A DNA stretch of 64,000 nt from Flavobacteriales bacterium (GCA_019694805.1 JAIBBG010000003.1:124001-188000), one strand, 5' to 3'. Positions 23,220 to 32,319 are shown, counted from the stretch's first letter. A program made the numbers and translations. The notes: generated by a model from the letters alone, not told the origin.

Positions 23220-24134
23220 TTAATTACATCCCATAACACCGAATCCAGTAACTTCTTCGACAGTTGGTTCTTCATCGCCAAATCCGTCATCTTCGATGAA
23301 AGAATCGAACAGGTCGAAAATACCAACGTAAGTACCGCTGAAGTTCATCTGTCCACCAGAAACGGTGAGTGTTCCACCGTTAGAGAAGTACAGGCTGAAA
23401 TCCTGGAAATCGAGTACGAAAGAGCCGGCCAGATCTTCAAGATCAGAATCAGCATCTTCGTCCATCCAGCTGAATACTTCGTGACTTCCGCTGAGGTCAT
23501 CGGAGAATACGAAGTATTCTGCGAAACCAAAGATGTATTCGAAAGGATCGAAATCTTCAGCATTCATGTCTGCGTTAGCAAGACCTTCAAAGTCGCCAGA
23601 AATTCCGAACACAGCGCCGAACTCTGACCATCCGGTGTCACCACCGAACATATCAGCGTATCCATCGCCATCGGCTACTTCTTCAACGCTGAGGCAGATA
23701 GAGATGTCGATATTGAGTGCAGTATTACCCGCAACAACAGTACCGCCACCACCTTGGCCATTCACGCCGACACCAGCGGTGATTACCAAATAATCTCCGG
23801 AACCATCGGTGTAAACCATAGCTCCATTGCCATCTGGGTCATCGAAAGAGAAACCGGCATCAGGATCTGCGAAAACGAGATCACGTGATCCATTGCTCAT
23901 TTCAATGAAACGCTCATTTACTGAGTCCCAATAGCGCAGCTTAGGCAGGCGAGAATACATTTCCTTAGCTGTGCGCGACTGCTGCTGTGAAAGGGTAATT
24001 TTCTTACCTTCCTGCTTTTCAGTAGGGCGACCAGCTGTGGTCACATACTCTTCTTTGTTACATCCTGCTAAGAAAATTGCACCGGCAGCGAGTGTGCCTA
24101 CGAGTGCATTTTTCAGATTAAACAACTTGTTCAT
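23220..24134 (-). CDS. Acidic lipoprotein of unknown function
   Basis: A 304-residue protein. The signal peptide with lipobox (LVGTLAAGAIFLAG followed by C) predicts a lipid-anchored Cys about 25. The mature protein is unusually acidic, with Asp-rich stretches (FADPDAGFSFDDPDGNG, FDSFIEDDGFGDEE) that could bind divalent cations; this is a guess. A Gly-rich segment and alternating hydrophobic strands suggest a beta-rich fold. The chain ends in MGCN, placing a lone Cys next to the terminus. I recognise no domain. It lies 14 nt after the beta-barrel gene and likely shares its transcript, so the two may act together in the envelope. Confidence 0.65.
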   Translation of the reverse strand: MNKLFNLKNALVGTLAAGAIFLAGCNKEEYVTTAGRPTEKQEGKKITLSQQQSRTAKEMYSRLPKLRYWDSVNERFIEMSNGSRDLVFADPDAGFSFDDPDGNGAMVYTDGSGDYLVITAGVGVNGQGGGGTVVAGNTALNIDISICLSVEEVADGDGYADMFGGDTGWSEFGAVFGISGDFEGLANADMNAEDFDPFEYIFGFAEYFVFSDDLSGSHEVFSWMDEDADSDLEDLAGSFVLDFQDFSLYFSNGGTLTVSGGQMNFSGTYVGIFDLFDSFIEDDGFGDEEPTVEEVTGFGVMGCN

Positions 24135-24148
24135 GGTATTTTGTTAGA

Positions 24149-24961
24149 TTAGTTGAACAACCAACCGAGACGGAGAGTAGGCTGGAATGTAACACCCCAA
24201 GCTGACTCTTTGTAGTTACCGCTACCATCACCGATGATGGTGTTGTATTCGATAGCAGTTCCTTCTTCATTCCATACGGCTTGATCATTGAAGTCTGTGT
24301 CGCCCTGAGCTTCAGCGCTGTATTTCCAAGCATCTGCGTTAGAAGCAGCAGTTTCGCTGTCTTTGTATTTGGTAGACTGGAAGCCAAGACCAAGTTCAGC
24401 TCCGAGGTAGAAATGATCTGCGAAGTAGAAGTCAGTACCCAATACGAGTCCGAGACCGAAAGTGCTAGTACCCTGAGTACGCTCCATTTCCCAAGTCTGC
24501 CAATTTTCTGGCTTAGAAGTATCGTCAGCATTGTTAGCATTGTGATACTCACGAGTCAAAACTGATTTACCAGTGATGAAGTAAAGTTGAGCACCAGCGT
24601 ATGGAGACAGACGATCTGTACCAGCGAAGTGCATTTCATAACCTACACCAATACCGATAGAACGGTTTGATTCAGTATCGTAAAGTTCTGGGATAACTAC
24701 GGTTTTACCGTCGCTACCGTCGATTTTAGTCTGTTGTGATCTTACAGTCTGAGTTTTGTCGCCATTCATCAGGAGGTTAACGCGGAGAGCGCCAGACTCA
24801 CTGAGGAACATACGGTAACGGATACCATTTACACTGATCGGGCTTCCACCGAGTGGAGCGAACTGAACCTCGAGGTTATGTTCACCACCTTCTTGTTTTT
24901 GTGCGTTTGCTCCCGTCACAGCGATAAGAGCAACAGCCAATGAAAAGATAATTTTTTTCAT
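24149..24961 (-). CDS. Outer-membrane beta-barrel protein
   Basis: A 270-residue protein with a clear signal peptide (KKIIFSLAVALIAVTGANAQ). Alternating aromatic/hydrophobic strands follow (IRYRMFLSESGALRVNLLM, SIGIGVGYEMHFAGTDRLSP, YAGAQLYFITGKSV, FGLGLVLGTDFYFADHFYLG, AELGLGFQS), ending in LRLGWLFN. This pattern fits the eight- to ten-strand OMP beta-barrel group (OmpA-like or OMP_b-brl domains) without a peptidoglycan-binding extension. Ligand and role are unknown. An in-frame upstream codon (24994) is possible, but ATG 24961 starts the signal peptide directly. It is probably the first gene of an operon with the acidic lipoprotein. Confidence 0.8.
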   Translation of the reverse strand: MKKIIFSLAVALIAVTGANAQKQEGGEHNLEVQFAPLGGSPISVNGIRYRMFLSESGALRVNLLMNGDKTQTVRSQQTKIDGSDGKTVVIPELYDTESNRSIGIGVGYEMHFAGTDRLSPYAGAQLYFITGKSVLTREYHNANNADDTSKPENWQTWEMERTQGTSTFGLGLVLGTDFYFADHFYLGAELGLGFQSTKYKDSETAASNADAWKYSAEAQGDTDFNDQAVWNEEGTAIEYNTIIGDGSGNYKESAWGVTFQPTLRLGWLFN

Positions 24962-25100
24962 ATTAATGTTGAGTTTTTGGATTTGTAACGGCAATAATCT
25001 GAATAAAATTGGTGATTCCGGTTGAAAAATCTTAGGTTTTTCACATTTATCATGTTAATACAGTAGGGCACCTGTGATTAAACTGCTGTGATACAGCTGA

Positions 25101-26945
25101 TTATTCAACGGTCACGCTTTTTGCTAAATTTCGTGGTTGATCCACATTACAGCCCCTCATCACAGCCACATGGTAGGCGAGTAGCTGAAGCGGAATCACA
25201 GAAACGATTGGCACCAGACTATCATCAGTCTTCGGAATTTCAATGGCGTGGTCTGCCAGTTCTTTAACTGTCTTATCTCCGGCGGTTACAATAGCAATGA
25301 TTTTACCCTTCCTTGCTTTCACTTCCTGAATATTGCTCACTACTTTTTCATAGGAGTGACCTTGAGTAGCGATTACGAACACGGGCATTTCCTCATCAAT
25401 GAGTGCAATAGGTCCGTGTTTCATTTCCGCGGCCGGATAGCCTTCGGCATGGATGTAGGAAATTTCTTTGAGTTTTAAGGCTCCTTCGAGGGCTACAGGA
25501 AAACTATATCCGCGTCCGAGATATAATGCGTTGCGGTGATCCTTGTAAATCTCAGCGATGGATTCGACCTGGGCATTTGTCTTCAGAACCTCTTCTACTT
25601 TATCGGGTACCGAATTGAGTTCAGCCATGAGTCGGTGCAGTCTTTCTTTTACAATGGTTCCACGCTTGTGCGCAACTGCCAGTGCAATTTGATAAAGCAC
25701 AGTTACTTGAGCCGTGAATGCTTTGGTTGAAGCCACGCCGATTTCCGGACCTGCGTGAGTATATGCGCCTGAGTGTGTTGCTCGAGAAATTGTTGAGCCC
25801 ACAACATTGCAAACACCAAAAATGTAAGCTCCTTTTTCCTTGGCCAATTCAATGGCAGCGAGGGTGTCGGCAGTTTCACCTGATTGAGAAATCGCAATCA
25901 CAATATCTCCTGATTGAATGATTGGGTCTCTATATCTGAATTCCGAAGCATACTCCACTTCAGTAGGAATTCTGGCGAATTCTTCGAACAAATACTCGGC
26001 AACCAGACCGGCATGCCAAGATGTACCACAAGCCACAATGATGATGCGATTCGCATTCACCCACTTCTCTTCATGGCGATCAATTCCACTCATTTTCACC
26101 ATTCCCAACCCAAGATTGAGACGGCCACGGATGGAATCTTGTATGGACCTCGGTTGTTCATGAATCTCTTTGAGCATGAACGAATCATACCCACCTTTTT
26201 CTATGGCCTCGAGTTTGAGTTCCAGCGCCTGGATATATGGTGTTTTTTGTTTGTTCTGGATGGTTACAATTTTGAGACCCGTATGTCGATCGATGAGCGC
26301 CACTTCTTCGTCTTCCAGATAAACAACATTGTTGGTATATTCAATGAATGGTGTTGCATCAGACGCTATGAAGTATTCATTGTCTGATCCGATACCTATC
26401 ACCAGAGGGCTTGATTTTTTTGCACAGATCAAACGGTCGGGATATCTTTTATCCATCAGCACAATAGCGTATGCTCCAACTACTTCTCCTAATGCCATCC
26501 TTACGGCTTCGAAGAGGTCGACGTTTGCTTTGACACAAATATCTTCAATGAAATGAACAAGTACTTCTGTATCAGTATCACTCATGAAAGTATGTCCTTG
26601 ATTGATCAAGGCGGCTTTCAATGATGCATAATTCTCAATGATACCATTATGGATGAGAACGATATTGCCATCTCCAGACATATGAGGGTGGGCATTCACA
26701 TCGTTTGGTACACCGTGGGTTGCCCACCTGGTGTGGCCAATGCCGACATGTCCACTTTTATCGTTTGCCTGTACGAGATTTTCGAGATCAGCGACTTTTC
26801 CTTTGCATTTATACAAATTGAAACTGCCTTTTTCGATCATCGCCACACCGGCGCTATCATAGCCTCGGTATTCAAGTCTTTTAAGTCCTTTAACCAGGAT
26901 AGGGTAGGCGTCCTGATTTCCAATAAATCCAACGATTCCACACAT
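25101..26945 (-). CDS. glmS: Glutamine-fructose-6-phosphate aminotransferase (isomerizing)
   Basis: A 614-residue enzyme making glucosamine 6-phosphate, the first step to UDP-GlcNAc for peptidoglycan and LPS. The N-terminal glutaminase has CGIVGFIG with nucleophile Cys2, RLEYRGYDSAGVAM, IGHTRWATHG and SDTDTEVLVHFI. Two SIS isomerase domains follow (ACGTSWHAGLVAEYLFEEFA, AISQSGETADTLAAIELAKE, GRGYSFPVALEGALKLKEIS, AEGYPAAEMKHGPIALI). The C-terminal NLAKSVTVE tail is diagnostic. Full length. It follows the DUF4270 gene by 58 nt on the same strand. No glmS ribozyme-like leader would fit in that gap. Confidence 0.97.
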   Translation of the reverse strand: MCGIVGFIGNQDAYPILVKGLKRLEYRGYDSAGVAMIEKGSFNLYKCKGKVADLENLVQANDKSGHVGIGHTRWATHGVPNDVNAHPHMSGDGNIVLIHNGIIENYASLKAALINQGHTFMSDTDTEVLVHFIEDICVKANVDLFEAVRMALGEVVGAYAIVLMDKRYPDRLICAKKSSPLVIGIGSDNEYFIASDATPFIEYTNNVVYLEDEEVALIDRHTGLKIVTIQNKQKTPYIQALELKLEAIEKGGYDSFMLKEIHEQPRSIQDSIRGRLNLGLGMVKMSGIDRHEEKWVNANRIIIVACGTSWHAGLVAEYLFEEFARIPTEVEYASEFRYRDPIIQSGDIVIAISQSGETADTLAAIELAKEKGAYIFGVCNVVGSTISRATHSGAYTHAGPEIGVASTKAFTAQVTVLYQIALAVAHKRGTIVKERLHRLMAELNSVPDKVEEVLKTNAQVESIAEIYKDHRNALYLGRGYSFPVALEGALKLKEISYIHAEGYPAAEMKHGPIALIDEEMPVFVIATQGHSYEKVVSNIQEVKARKGKIIAIVTAGDKTVKELADHAIEIPKTDDSLVPIVSVIPLQLLAYHVAVMRGCNVDQPRNLAKSVTVE

Positions 26946-27003
26946 ATTGTGTCAGTTTTAGCGGGTGAATTTTATTACAAATTAAACCACAGAGTTCCAG
27001 AAA

Positions 27004-28329
27004 TCAATACGAATACGTAATAAGAAGCCGCAAATTTTTGTGTGAGTCTGTGGATGAAAAATGCGGTCCGTGAAGCAGGCTTCTCCGGACACCAGTTGAA
27101 TTGTATATTGTTGTCAACGGGTTGTCAGTCAAGTAGAGGTCGGTGGTAGTAATATCTCCATCCAAAATGCGCTGCACATGTCTGGTAATATTGAAGCGAT
27201 ACCAGCCATATGTTTTGTTCACTGCTCCACCAATGTAAAGCGAGTCAGCCGTTTTGAGATAATTCGTTCCATCATTCGAATAGGAGAGTGTGAGCACGTC
27301 AATCGGGGAATATTTCGATGTGTAATCGTACGGTACGACCAATTCCGCCTTATTGATGGTGATCATCGGGTCATTTTGAAGTCTTAATACATCTGAAATG
27401 TCGACTTTTATTCTGGTCGAAGCAGCATGTTGTGCATAGCAATATTCTGATCCGTCAACAGCATTTCCGTAGGACAAAGGCGAAAGAACTGTTCCATAGT
27501 GCTGGTGGTCAACAATGGTGAAAGACTCACAGGATGAGGTATACACCAGATCGTAGGTTTGATTTGCATCTTCATTGAGCACTGCAGGATCCGCATCGGT
27601 GTGGTAATGCAAGGTAAGCTTAGTATTCGAAGCGGATAAACTCAGTACGCGTCCATCGATGGTCGAAGAAGAGAGCACGAAACCATGAAAGTAATCGCGA
27701 AAAGTGCTGAATGATCCTAGTGGAGCGTATTTCAGGAACTCTTCACCGAGTTCATCTTTCAAACGTATATTGAAATACAAGGATGAATCAGAGGTGCTGA
27801 TATTTTCTGGTTTGGGGTGTTGCCACTCTCTTCCGGGATAAATAAGATTCTCGGTCTTTTTGTGTACAACAAAGTCTGAATAGTAAGTGCTGTCAATGTG
27901 AATGGCGTCCATCAGCTCGTTGAGTGAGAAATACATCGGAACATTTTTGCCGTATGATTCCTTTTGAAATGCAAGTTGCAGTACGATGGAGTCGAGTATC
28001 AACTCGGAACCGCGATAAATTTCTTTGAAGGAAGGAGCTGTTTCTGTGTTGGAAGGAGCCAATTGAAAAACGGCCTCACATCTCACCGTGCCGAATACAT
28101 CATCAACGTAGTTGCCGGTCATGAAATTCGCGAACAGGTCAATACGAGTTCTTTCTTTTTTGAAATTTTCGGCAGAAAGGTCAAATGAATCGGTCTGCAA
28201 TACATAGAGCCTATCCGATTCAGGTTGGAGGTTTTCTCCAAGTGTTTCATCAGGCTTTTTACAAGAAACCAAGAGTGCAATCAATAAGGAAAAAAGCCCC
28301 AATTGCTTGAGGCTGTTTTTTATAGGCAT
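27004..28329 (-). CDS. DUF4270 family lipoprotein
   Basis: A 441-residue protein. The signal peptide ends in a lipobox (LFSLLIALLVS then C), so the mature protein is lipid-anchored. The body matches DUF4270: an early VLQTDSFDLSAENFKKERT, FANFMTGNYVDDVFGTVRCE, SELILDSIVLQLAF, and beta-strands to the C-terminus (LRLLITYSY). The family is typical of Bacteroidetes and its function is unknown. It is found downstream of the GT5-type synthase in many relatives (from memory), as here with a 16-nt gap. The frame extends to 28479, but that would overlap the synthase deeply; ATG 28329 precedes the signal peptide. Position between a sugar-related enzyme and glmS hints at envelope polysaccharide work. Confidence 0.82.
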   Translation of the reverse strand: MPIKNSLKQLGLFSLLIALLVSCKKPDETLGENLQPESDRLYVLQTDSFDLSAENFKKERTRIDLFANFMTGNYVDDVFGTVRCEAVFQLAPSNTETAPSFKEIYRGSELILDSIVLQLAFQKESYGKNVPMYFSLNELMDAIHIDSTYYSDFVVHKKTENLIYPGREWQHPKPENISTSDSSLYFNIRLKDELGEEFLKYAPLGSFSTFRDYFHGFVLSSSTIDGRVLSLSASNTKLTLHYHTDADPAVLNEDANQTYDLVYTSSCESFTIVDHQHYGTVLSPLSYGNAVDGSEYCYAQHAASTRIKVDISDVLRLQNDPMITINKAELVVPYDYTSKYSPIDVLTLSYSNDGTNYLKTADSLYIGGAVNKTYGWYRFNITRHVQRILDGDITTTDLYLTDNPLTTIYNSTGVRRSLLHGPHFSSTDSHKNLRLLITYSY

Positions 28330-28345
28330 ATGTTTATGAAATGTT

Positions 28346-29176
28346 CTAATCAACGAGCTCTGACTTTCCCAGGACAACAAAATCGTAAAATTCGTCAACA
28401 GCGCGCATGTAATCAACCTCATTGTGTTGGCGGAGCACAGGAACATCGATTGAAGAACAATATTGTTCGAGTTCTGCATTTACACCTTCTTCACCGATGA
28501 TTGCGGCATCCGAATACTGTAATGCGAGTTTGGCCAGATTGAGGTGGCTTGGTTTAGACAAGTGAGCCATGTCTTCCAGTGGAATACTGTCAAATGAGAT
28601 TTTCTGGGCCATTTTCCCGTCGAGCATACCGCCGAAATCATCATTGTAAAGAGTGGTCACAATTTTCGCATCGGCGAAATGAGGATCACGCTTGTAGAGT
28701 TTTTTCACGTAAATAGGCATCAGCGAAGCGAACCAGCCATGACAATGAATGATGTCTGGTGCCCAACCTAGTTTTTTTACTGTTTCGAGAACACCTTTTG
28801 TGAAAAAGATCATTCTCATGTCGTTATCAGGGAAAAACTCCATGTTTTCGTCATGGAAGAAAGCTTTTCTGTGGAAAAACTCCTGATTGTCTATGAAGTA
28901 TACCTGAAGTCTGATTTGAGGGATACTGGCCACTTTGATAATCAATGGGTGGTCGGTGTCGTCTACAATCAGATTCATACCACTCAACCGGATCACTTCG
29001 TGTAGCTGGTGTCTGCGCTCGTTGATTTTACCGTAACGGGGCATAAAAATCCTGGTTTCTTTGCCGCCCTCGTGTACTGCCTGAGGTAGAAATCTGCTGT
29101 TTTGGGAAGTAGTTGTCTCCGGTGTGAAGGGAAGAATTTCCTGAGATACGTATAGAATTTTTGTTTTATCGCTCAT
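28346..29176 (-). CDS. Starch/glycogen synthase N-terminal (GT5) domain protein
   Basis: A 276-residue protein equivalent to the N-terminal Rossmann half of glycogen synthase: KILYVSQEILPFTPETTTSQ, RFLPQAVHEGGKETRIFMPR, MIFFTKGVLETVKKLGWAPD, and the conserved DIIHCHGWFASLMPIY. The C-terminal GT-B half with the ADP-glucose site is absent: the chain ends after the segment SDAAIIGEEGVNAELEQY. Complete glycogen synthase is ~480 residues, so this cannot work alone as a classical GlgA. Short forms of this length recur in Flavobacteriia next to DUF4270 and panC, so it is not a truncation artefact (recalled, not checked). A -7 box (TATCTTTG, 29210-29217) lies 34 nt before the ATG. Confidence 0.8.
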   Translation of the reverse strand: MSDKTKILYVSQEILPFTPETTTSQNSRFLPQAVHEGGKETRIFMPRYGKINERRHQLHEVIRLSGMNLIVDDTDHPLIIKVASIPQIRLQVYFIDNQEFFHRKAFFHDENMEFFPDNDMRMIFFTKGVLETVKKLGWAPDIIHCHGWFASLMPIYVKKLYKRDPHFADAKIVTTLYNDDFGGMLDGKMAQKISFDSIPLEDMAHLSKPSHLNLAKLALQYSDAAIIGEEGVNAELEQYCSSIDVPVLRQHNEVDYMRAVDEFYDFVVLGKSELVD

Positions 29177-29209
29177 ACGTTATTATTGCTTCAACTGAAA
29201 AAGAGAATG

Positions 29210-29217
29210 CAAAGATA
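29210..29217 (-). promoter_or_regulatory. -7 promoter box of the GT5-DUF4270 operon
   Basis: Minus strand TATCTTTG then CATTC, an exact TAnnTTTG. The nearest TTTG upstream (29242-29245) is 24 nt away, longer than the usual 19-21. It is divergent from, and only 11 bp apart from, the panC promoter boxes. Confidence 0.5.
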
Positions 29218-29227
29218 GATATAAATC

Positions 29228-29257
29228 TTTGTTCATAAATCCAAACAATTAGATTTG
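29228..29257 (+). promoter_or_regulatory. Promoter of panC
   Basis: -33 TTTG (29228-29231), 18-nt spacer, -7 TAGATTTG (29250-29257). The transcript would start near 29264, about 20 nt before the TTG chosen as panC start. This excludes any start further upstream. Confidence 0.65.
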
Positions 29258-29282
29258 AACCCGCAGAAAAATCTTAAAATCC

Positions 29283-30152
29283 TTGTCAATCGTTGTTTTT
29301 GAAAAGATTACGGAAGTCCGCACCTGGTCAGAAAGGATAGGTGCTTCCGACCTTAGTGTGGGGTTTGTCCCGACCATGGGCGCCTTGCACGAAGGTCATA
29401 TCTCGTTGATTGACAGGGCAAAAGGGGAATGTGATCGTGTCATTGTATCCATTTTTGTCAATCCTACCCAATTCAACAATAGTTCAGACCTTGCTAATTA
29501 TCCGAGGACGTATGACCGAGATTTGAAACTTCTGACAGATGCTGGTTGTGATGTTCTTTTTTTTCCATCTGTTGCTGAAATTTACCCAAAACCTGAGAAA
29601 AGGCATTGGGATTTCGGTTTGTTGAGCAACAGTTTGGAAGGCTTTTTTCGCCCGGGTCATTTTGATGGTATGCTCACGGTGGTTTATAAACTGCTTGAAA
29701 TTGTCAGACCACAAAGGGCGTATTTTGGTGAAAAGGACTTTCAACAGCTTTCATTGATCCGCGCTATGGTTCAGCAAGAGCAAATACCCGTGGAAATTGT
29801 GGGTTGTCCTATTATCAGGGAGTCTGATGGCTTGGCCATGAGTTCGAGGAATATGCGACTTACACCTGATGAAAGACAGCAAGCTCTGGCCATCAATAGG
29901 GTTTTATACTACATCTTGACGGCGATTGATCAGAGTGATCCGTCTGAACTTTCAGTTAGAGGGTTTGAGCTACTGACAAAATCTGCAGGCCTCAGGCCGG
30001 AATATTTTACCATTGTGAATGCGAGAACGTTTGAGCCGTTAGCGACTTGGCCTACGAACGATGACTCAGTTGCGCTTGTGGCTGCTTATGTTGGAGAGAT
30101 TCGGCTGATTGACAATATGGTGATCAAGAAAAAGGCACTTTCTGAATCATAA
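29283..30152 (+). CDS. panC: Pantoate-beta-alanine ligase
   Basis: A 289-residue enzyme joining pantoate and beta-alanine with ATP to make pantothenate for coenzyme A. Motifs are complete: [20 protein letters not shown] with the HIGH-like ATP site, [45 protein letters not shown], and [13 protein letters not shown]. No ATG lies in frame before the PTMG motif. The start must therefore be non-ATG; TTG 29283 gives the normal N-terminus and follows the promoter by 20 nt. panD, often the neighbour in Bacteroidetes, is absent here. Confidence 0.95.
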   Translation: MSIVVFEKITEVRTWSERIGASDLSVGFVPTMGALHEGHISLIDRAKGECDRVIVSIFVNPTQFNNSSDLANYPRTYDRDLKLLTDAGCDVLFFPSVAEIYPKPEKRHWDFGLLSNSLEGFFRPGHFDGMLTVVYKLLEIVRPQRAYFGEKDFQQLSLIRAMVQQEQIPVEIVGCPIIRESDGLAMSSRNMRLTPDERQQALAINRVLYYILTAIDQSDPSELSVRGFELLTKSAGLRPEYFTIVNARTFEPLATWPTNDDSVALVAAYVGEIRLIDNMVIKKKALSES

Positions 30153-30166
30153 GTGCAACAAACAAC

Positions 30167-30174
30167 TATCTTTG
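30167..30174 (+). promoter_or_regulatory. -7 promoter box of tatA
   Basis: TATCTTTG (exact TAnnTTTG) lies just after the panC stop and 32 nt before the tatA ATG at 30206. The -33 region shows only TTTC-like sequence, so strength is uncertain. Confidence 0.45.
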
Positions 30175-30205
30175 TTGCCCCTTTTTGGGGATAATTCTTA
30201 AAAAA

Positions 30206-30379
30206 ATGGGCAGATTAGGACCAACAGAGATTATTGTCATTCTTGTGATTATTCTCTTGCTTTTCGGCGGAAAAAAAATTCCTGAACTCATGCGTGGACT
30301 GGGTCGTGGCGTGAAAGAATTCAAAGATGCCAGTAAGGGTGATGTTTCAGACACCCCTGAAAAAACGGAAAACAAGTAA
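30206..30379 (+). CDS. tatA: Sec-independent protein translocase subunit TatA/E
   Basis: A 57-residue protein with the TatA layout. A short N-terminus [19 protein letters not shown] contains the Pro-Thr-Glu and the membrane helix. It is followed by [20 protein letters not shown], the conserved amphipathic helix with hinge Gly-Gly, and an acidic/basic tail. TatA oligomers form the protein-conducting element for folded twin-arginine substrates. A TTG seven codons upstream (30185) is possible, but ATG 30206 gives the canonical N-terminus. tatC is not in the window. A -7 box at 30167-30174 suggests independent expression from panC. Confidence 0.93.
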   Translation: MGRLGPTEIIVILVIILLLFGGKKIPELMRGLGRGVKEFKDASKGDVSDTPEKTENK

Positions 30380-30608
30380 TCCGGTAGAGGGCGGTTGTTA
30401 AAAGTTTGGGCTTCTACTGGAGGCTCCTTTGCTCTCATGCCTGCATTTTTCTAAAGTTTATGTCTACGGTTAAACCGGATTCGTCTTTCTCATTGATCTT
30501 CTCATAGCCTTGTTGAAAACATTGAATTTTTAACAGGCACATTTGCTGAAACTATCACAATTTGTGCTCGTTTATTTTGTTGTGCCAAAGGCGTCAAACC
30601 ATTGGGTT

Positions 30609-30616
30609 TATTTTTG
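30609..30616 (+). promoter_or_regulatory. -7 promoter box of the LysM transglycosylase gene
   Basis: TATTTTTG (exact TAnnTTTG), 41 nt before ATG 30657. No TTTG at the standard distance upstream. The rest of the 277-base gap (30380-30656) shows no gene or strong hairpin. Confidence 0.45.
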
Positions 30617-30656
30617 AACCTGACGTCGGCATTTATTAACCATAAACAAGGAAATC

Positions 30657-32267
30657 ATGATGAAAAACGCATTCTTGCTCGTTCTGCTATTCGCAGGATT
30701 CAGCGCCACCGCAGTGTCGGAGAAAGATTCCCTTCCACCTACGAATACGGTTCAACTCAACTCCGACGACCCAGAATTGGCAGAAATCGACCGAATTCTG
30801 GTGTCAAGTTATCTGAATCATTACTGCTTCAGCACTGAAGAGTGTGTTCTGAATGCTTATGGTTACAGTCCAGAAACAGTCCCAACATTTTCGGATGACT
30901 TGGTGGCAAGAAGGATGGAAGTGTTGGATAAAAACACACCATTTGATTTGGTATACAATGGTACGGTGCAAGACTTCATCAATCTCTATGCTGTTCGCCG
31001 CAGAGACATTTCGACAAAAGTGCTCGGTATGTCTGAGTTGTATTTTCCGATGATCGAAGAGCAGTTAGCCAAATACGGCATTCCATTGGAGATGAAATAT
31101 CTGGCCATAGTCGAATCGGCATTGAATCCAACGGCGATTTCGCGCGCCGGCGCTGGTGGTTTGTGGCAGTTCATGGTAAGCACGGGTAAAATGTATGGTC
31201 TGGAAGTAAGCAGTTATCAGGATGAGCGTTTTGACGCCTACAAATCAACTGATGCCGCATGCCGTTATTTGAAATTCCTATACAACACATTTGGCGATTG
31301 GCAGCTTGCGTTGGCTGCGTATAATAGCGGTCCGGGCAACGTGAATAAGGCCATCAGAAGATCAGGCGGTAAGCGCGATTTCTGGTCTATCAAACCGTAT
31401 CTACCGAAGGAAACTCAGGGTTATGTTCCAGCATTCATCGCAGTGAATTATGTGATGAATCACGCATCAGAATATAACATCTATCCAAAAAAGCCACTTA
31501 CGACATTTTTTGAAATCGACACGATTGGTGTTACAAAGCGTGTTGATTTCAATGAACTCGCCAAGGTTGTGAATATGCCGGTTGATGATATTGCATTTCT
31601 GAATGGCACCTATAAACTGAAAGAAATTCCTGACAATGGACATAAACACTATTTGGTGTTACCTATTGAAAAAATGGGATTGTTTATGGCGAATGAAGAT
31701 GCAGTATATGCCCAAAGCGCTGTTAAGCGCCAGGAGCCTGAATTGACAGCCACTGCCTCTGTTGCGGAAAAAACACCCGATGGTAAGGTTGCGAATGTTG
31801 TGTGGGAAACAGGATGGAAAAATCACAAGGTGAAAAAGGGTGAGTCACTAGGAACCATTGCGAATAAATACGATGTTACACTCGCACAACTTCGCAAATG
31901 GAACAAAATAAAGAACTCCAAGATAGTTCCGGGGCAGACACTCAAAGTGCAGACTAAAGTGAAGAAGACGATTTACACTGACGCACCAGAGGAAGAAGTG
32001 GCTCAGAACAATACCACCCCAAAAGTTCAACAGGGAAGTGAAGCATCCGAAGAAGAAAGTTACCAAGATGAGGCTAAAGCGCAGGTAACAGAAAAAGTAG
32101 AAGTGAATAAGCCTCAATACAAATATTACACTGTGCAGAAGGGAGACACGCTCTACAAAATTGCCAGTGCGAAGGGTGTTTCAGTGGCACAGATCAAAAA
32201 TCTCAACCACGGTTTGAAAGAAAACAAACTCACAGTTGGTCAGAAGATCAAGATCAAACAAATTTGA
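30657..32267 (+). CDS. mltD: Membrane-bound lytic murein transglycosylase D-like protein with two LysM domains
   Basis: A 536-residue exported protein with a signal peptide (ending SATAVS). The SLT domain occupies about residues 120-300: YGIPLEMKYLAIVESALNP contains the catalytic Glu153, followed by AGAGGLWQFM, then LALAAYNSGPGNVNKAI and QGYVPAFIAVNYV. LysM 1 is at about 387-430 (HKVKKGESLGTIANKYDVTL) and LysM 2 at about 487-536 (YYTVQKGDTLYKIASAKGVS). Such enzymes cleave the glycan strand of peptidoglycan with 1,6-anhydro product; LysM domains bind GlcNAc chains. No lipobox is seen, so it may be periplasmic rather than lipid-anchored. It has its own terminator and is apparently monocistronic. 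Confidence 0.92.
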   Translation: MMKNAFLLVLLFAGFSATAVSEKDSLPPTNTVQLNSDDPELAEIDRILVSSYLNHYCFSTEECVLNAYGYSPETVPTFSDDLVARRMEVLDKNTPFDLVYNGTVQDFINLYAVRRRDISTKVLGMSELYFPMIEEQLAKYGIPLEMKYLAIVESALNPTAISRAGAGGLWQFMVSTGKMYGLEVSSYQDERFDAYKSTDAACRYLKFLYNTFGDWQLALAAYNSGPGNVNKAIRRSGGKRDFWSIKPYLPKETQGYVPAFIAVNYVMNHASEYNIYPKKPLTTFFEIDTIGVTKRVDFNELAKVVNMPVDDIAFLNGTYKLKEIPDNGHKHYLVLPIEKMGLFMANEDAVYAQSAVKRQEPELTATASVAEKTPDGKVANVVWETGWKNHKVKKGESLGTIANKYDVTLAQLRKWNKIKNSKIVPGQTLKVQTKVKKTIYTDAPEEEVAQNNTTPKVQQGSEASEEESYQDEAKAQVTEKVEVNKPQYKYYTVQKGDTLYKIASAKGVSVAQIKNLNHGLKENKLTVGQKIKIKQI

Positions 32268-32292
32268 TGAGTCCAAAATATGTATATGAAAG

Positions 32293-32319
32293 GAGAGCCG
32301 AAAGGCTCTCTTTTCTTTT
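32293..32319 (+). terminator. Rho-independent terminator after mltD
   Basis: GAGAGCC (32293-32299), GAAA tetraloop, GGCTCTC (32304-32310), then TTTTCTTTT. It lies 25 nt after the stop. Confidence 0.88.

Noticed and set aside
24962-25100. Possible AT-rich hairpin (TGAAAAA/TTTTTCA) after glmS
   Set aside because: All A/T pairs apart from one, weak stem and no clear T tract; not supportable as a terminator.
30378-30481. 8-bp inverted repeat AATCCGGT/ACCGGATT after tatA
   Set aside because: The arms are about 90 bases apart with no other structure; chance level.
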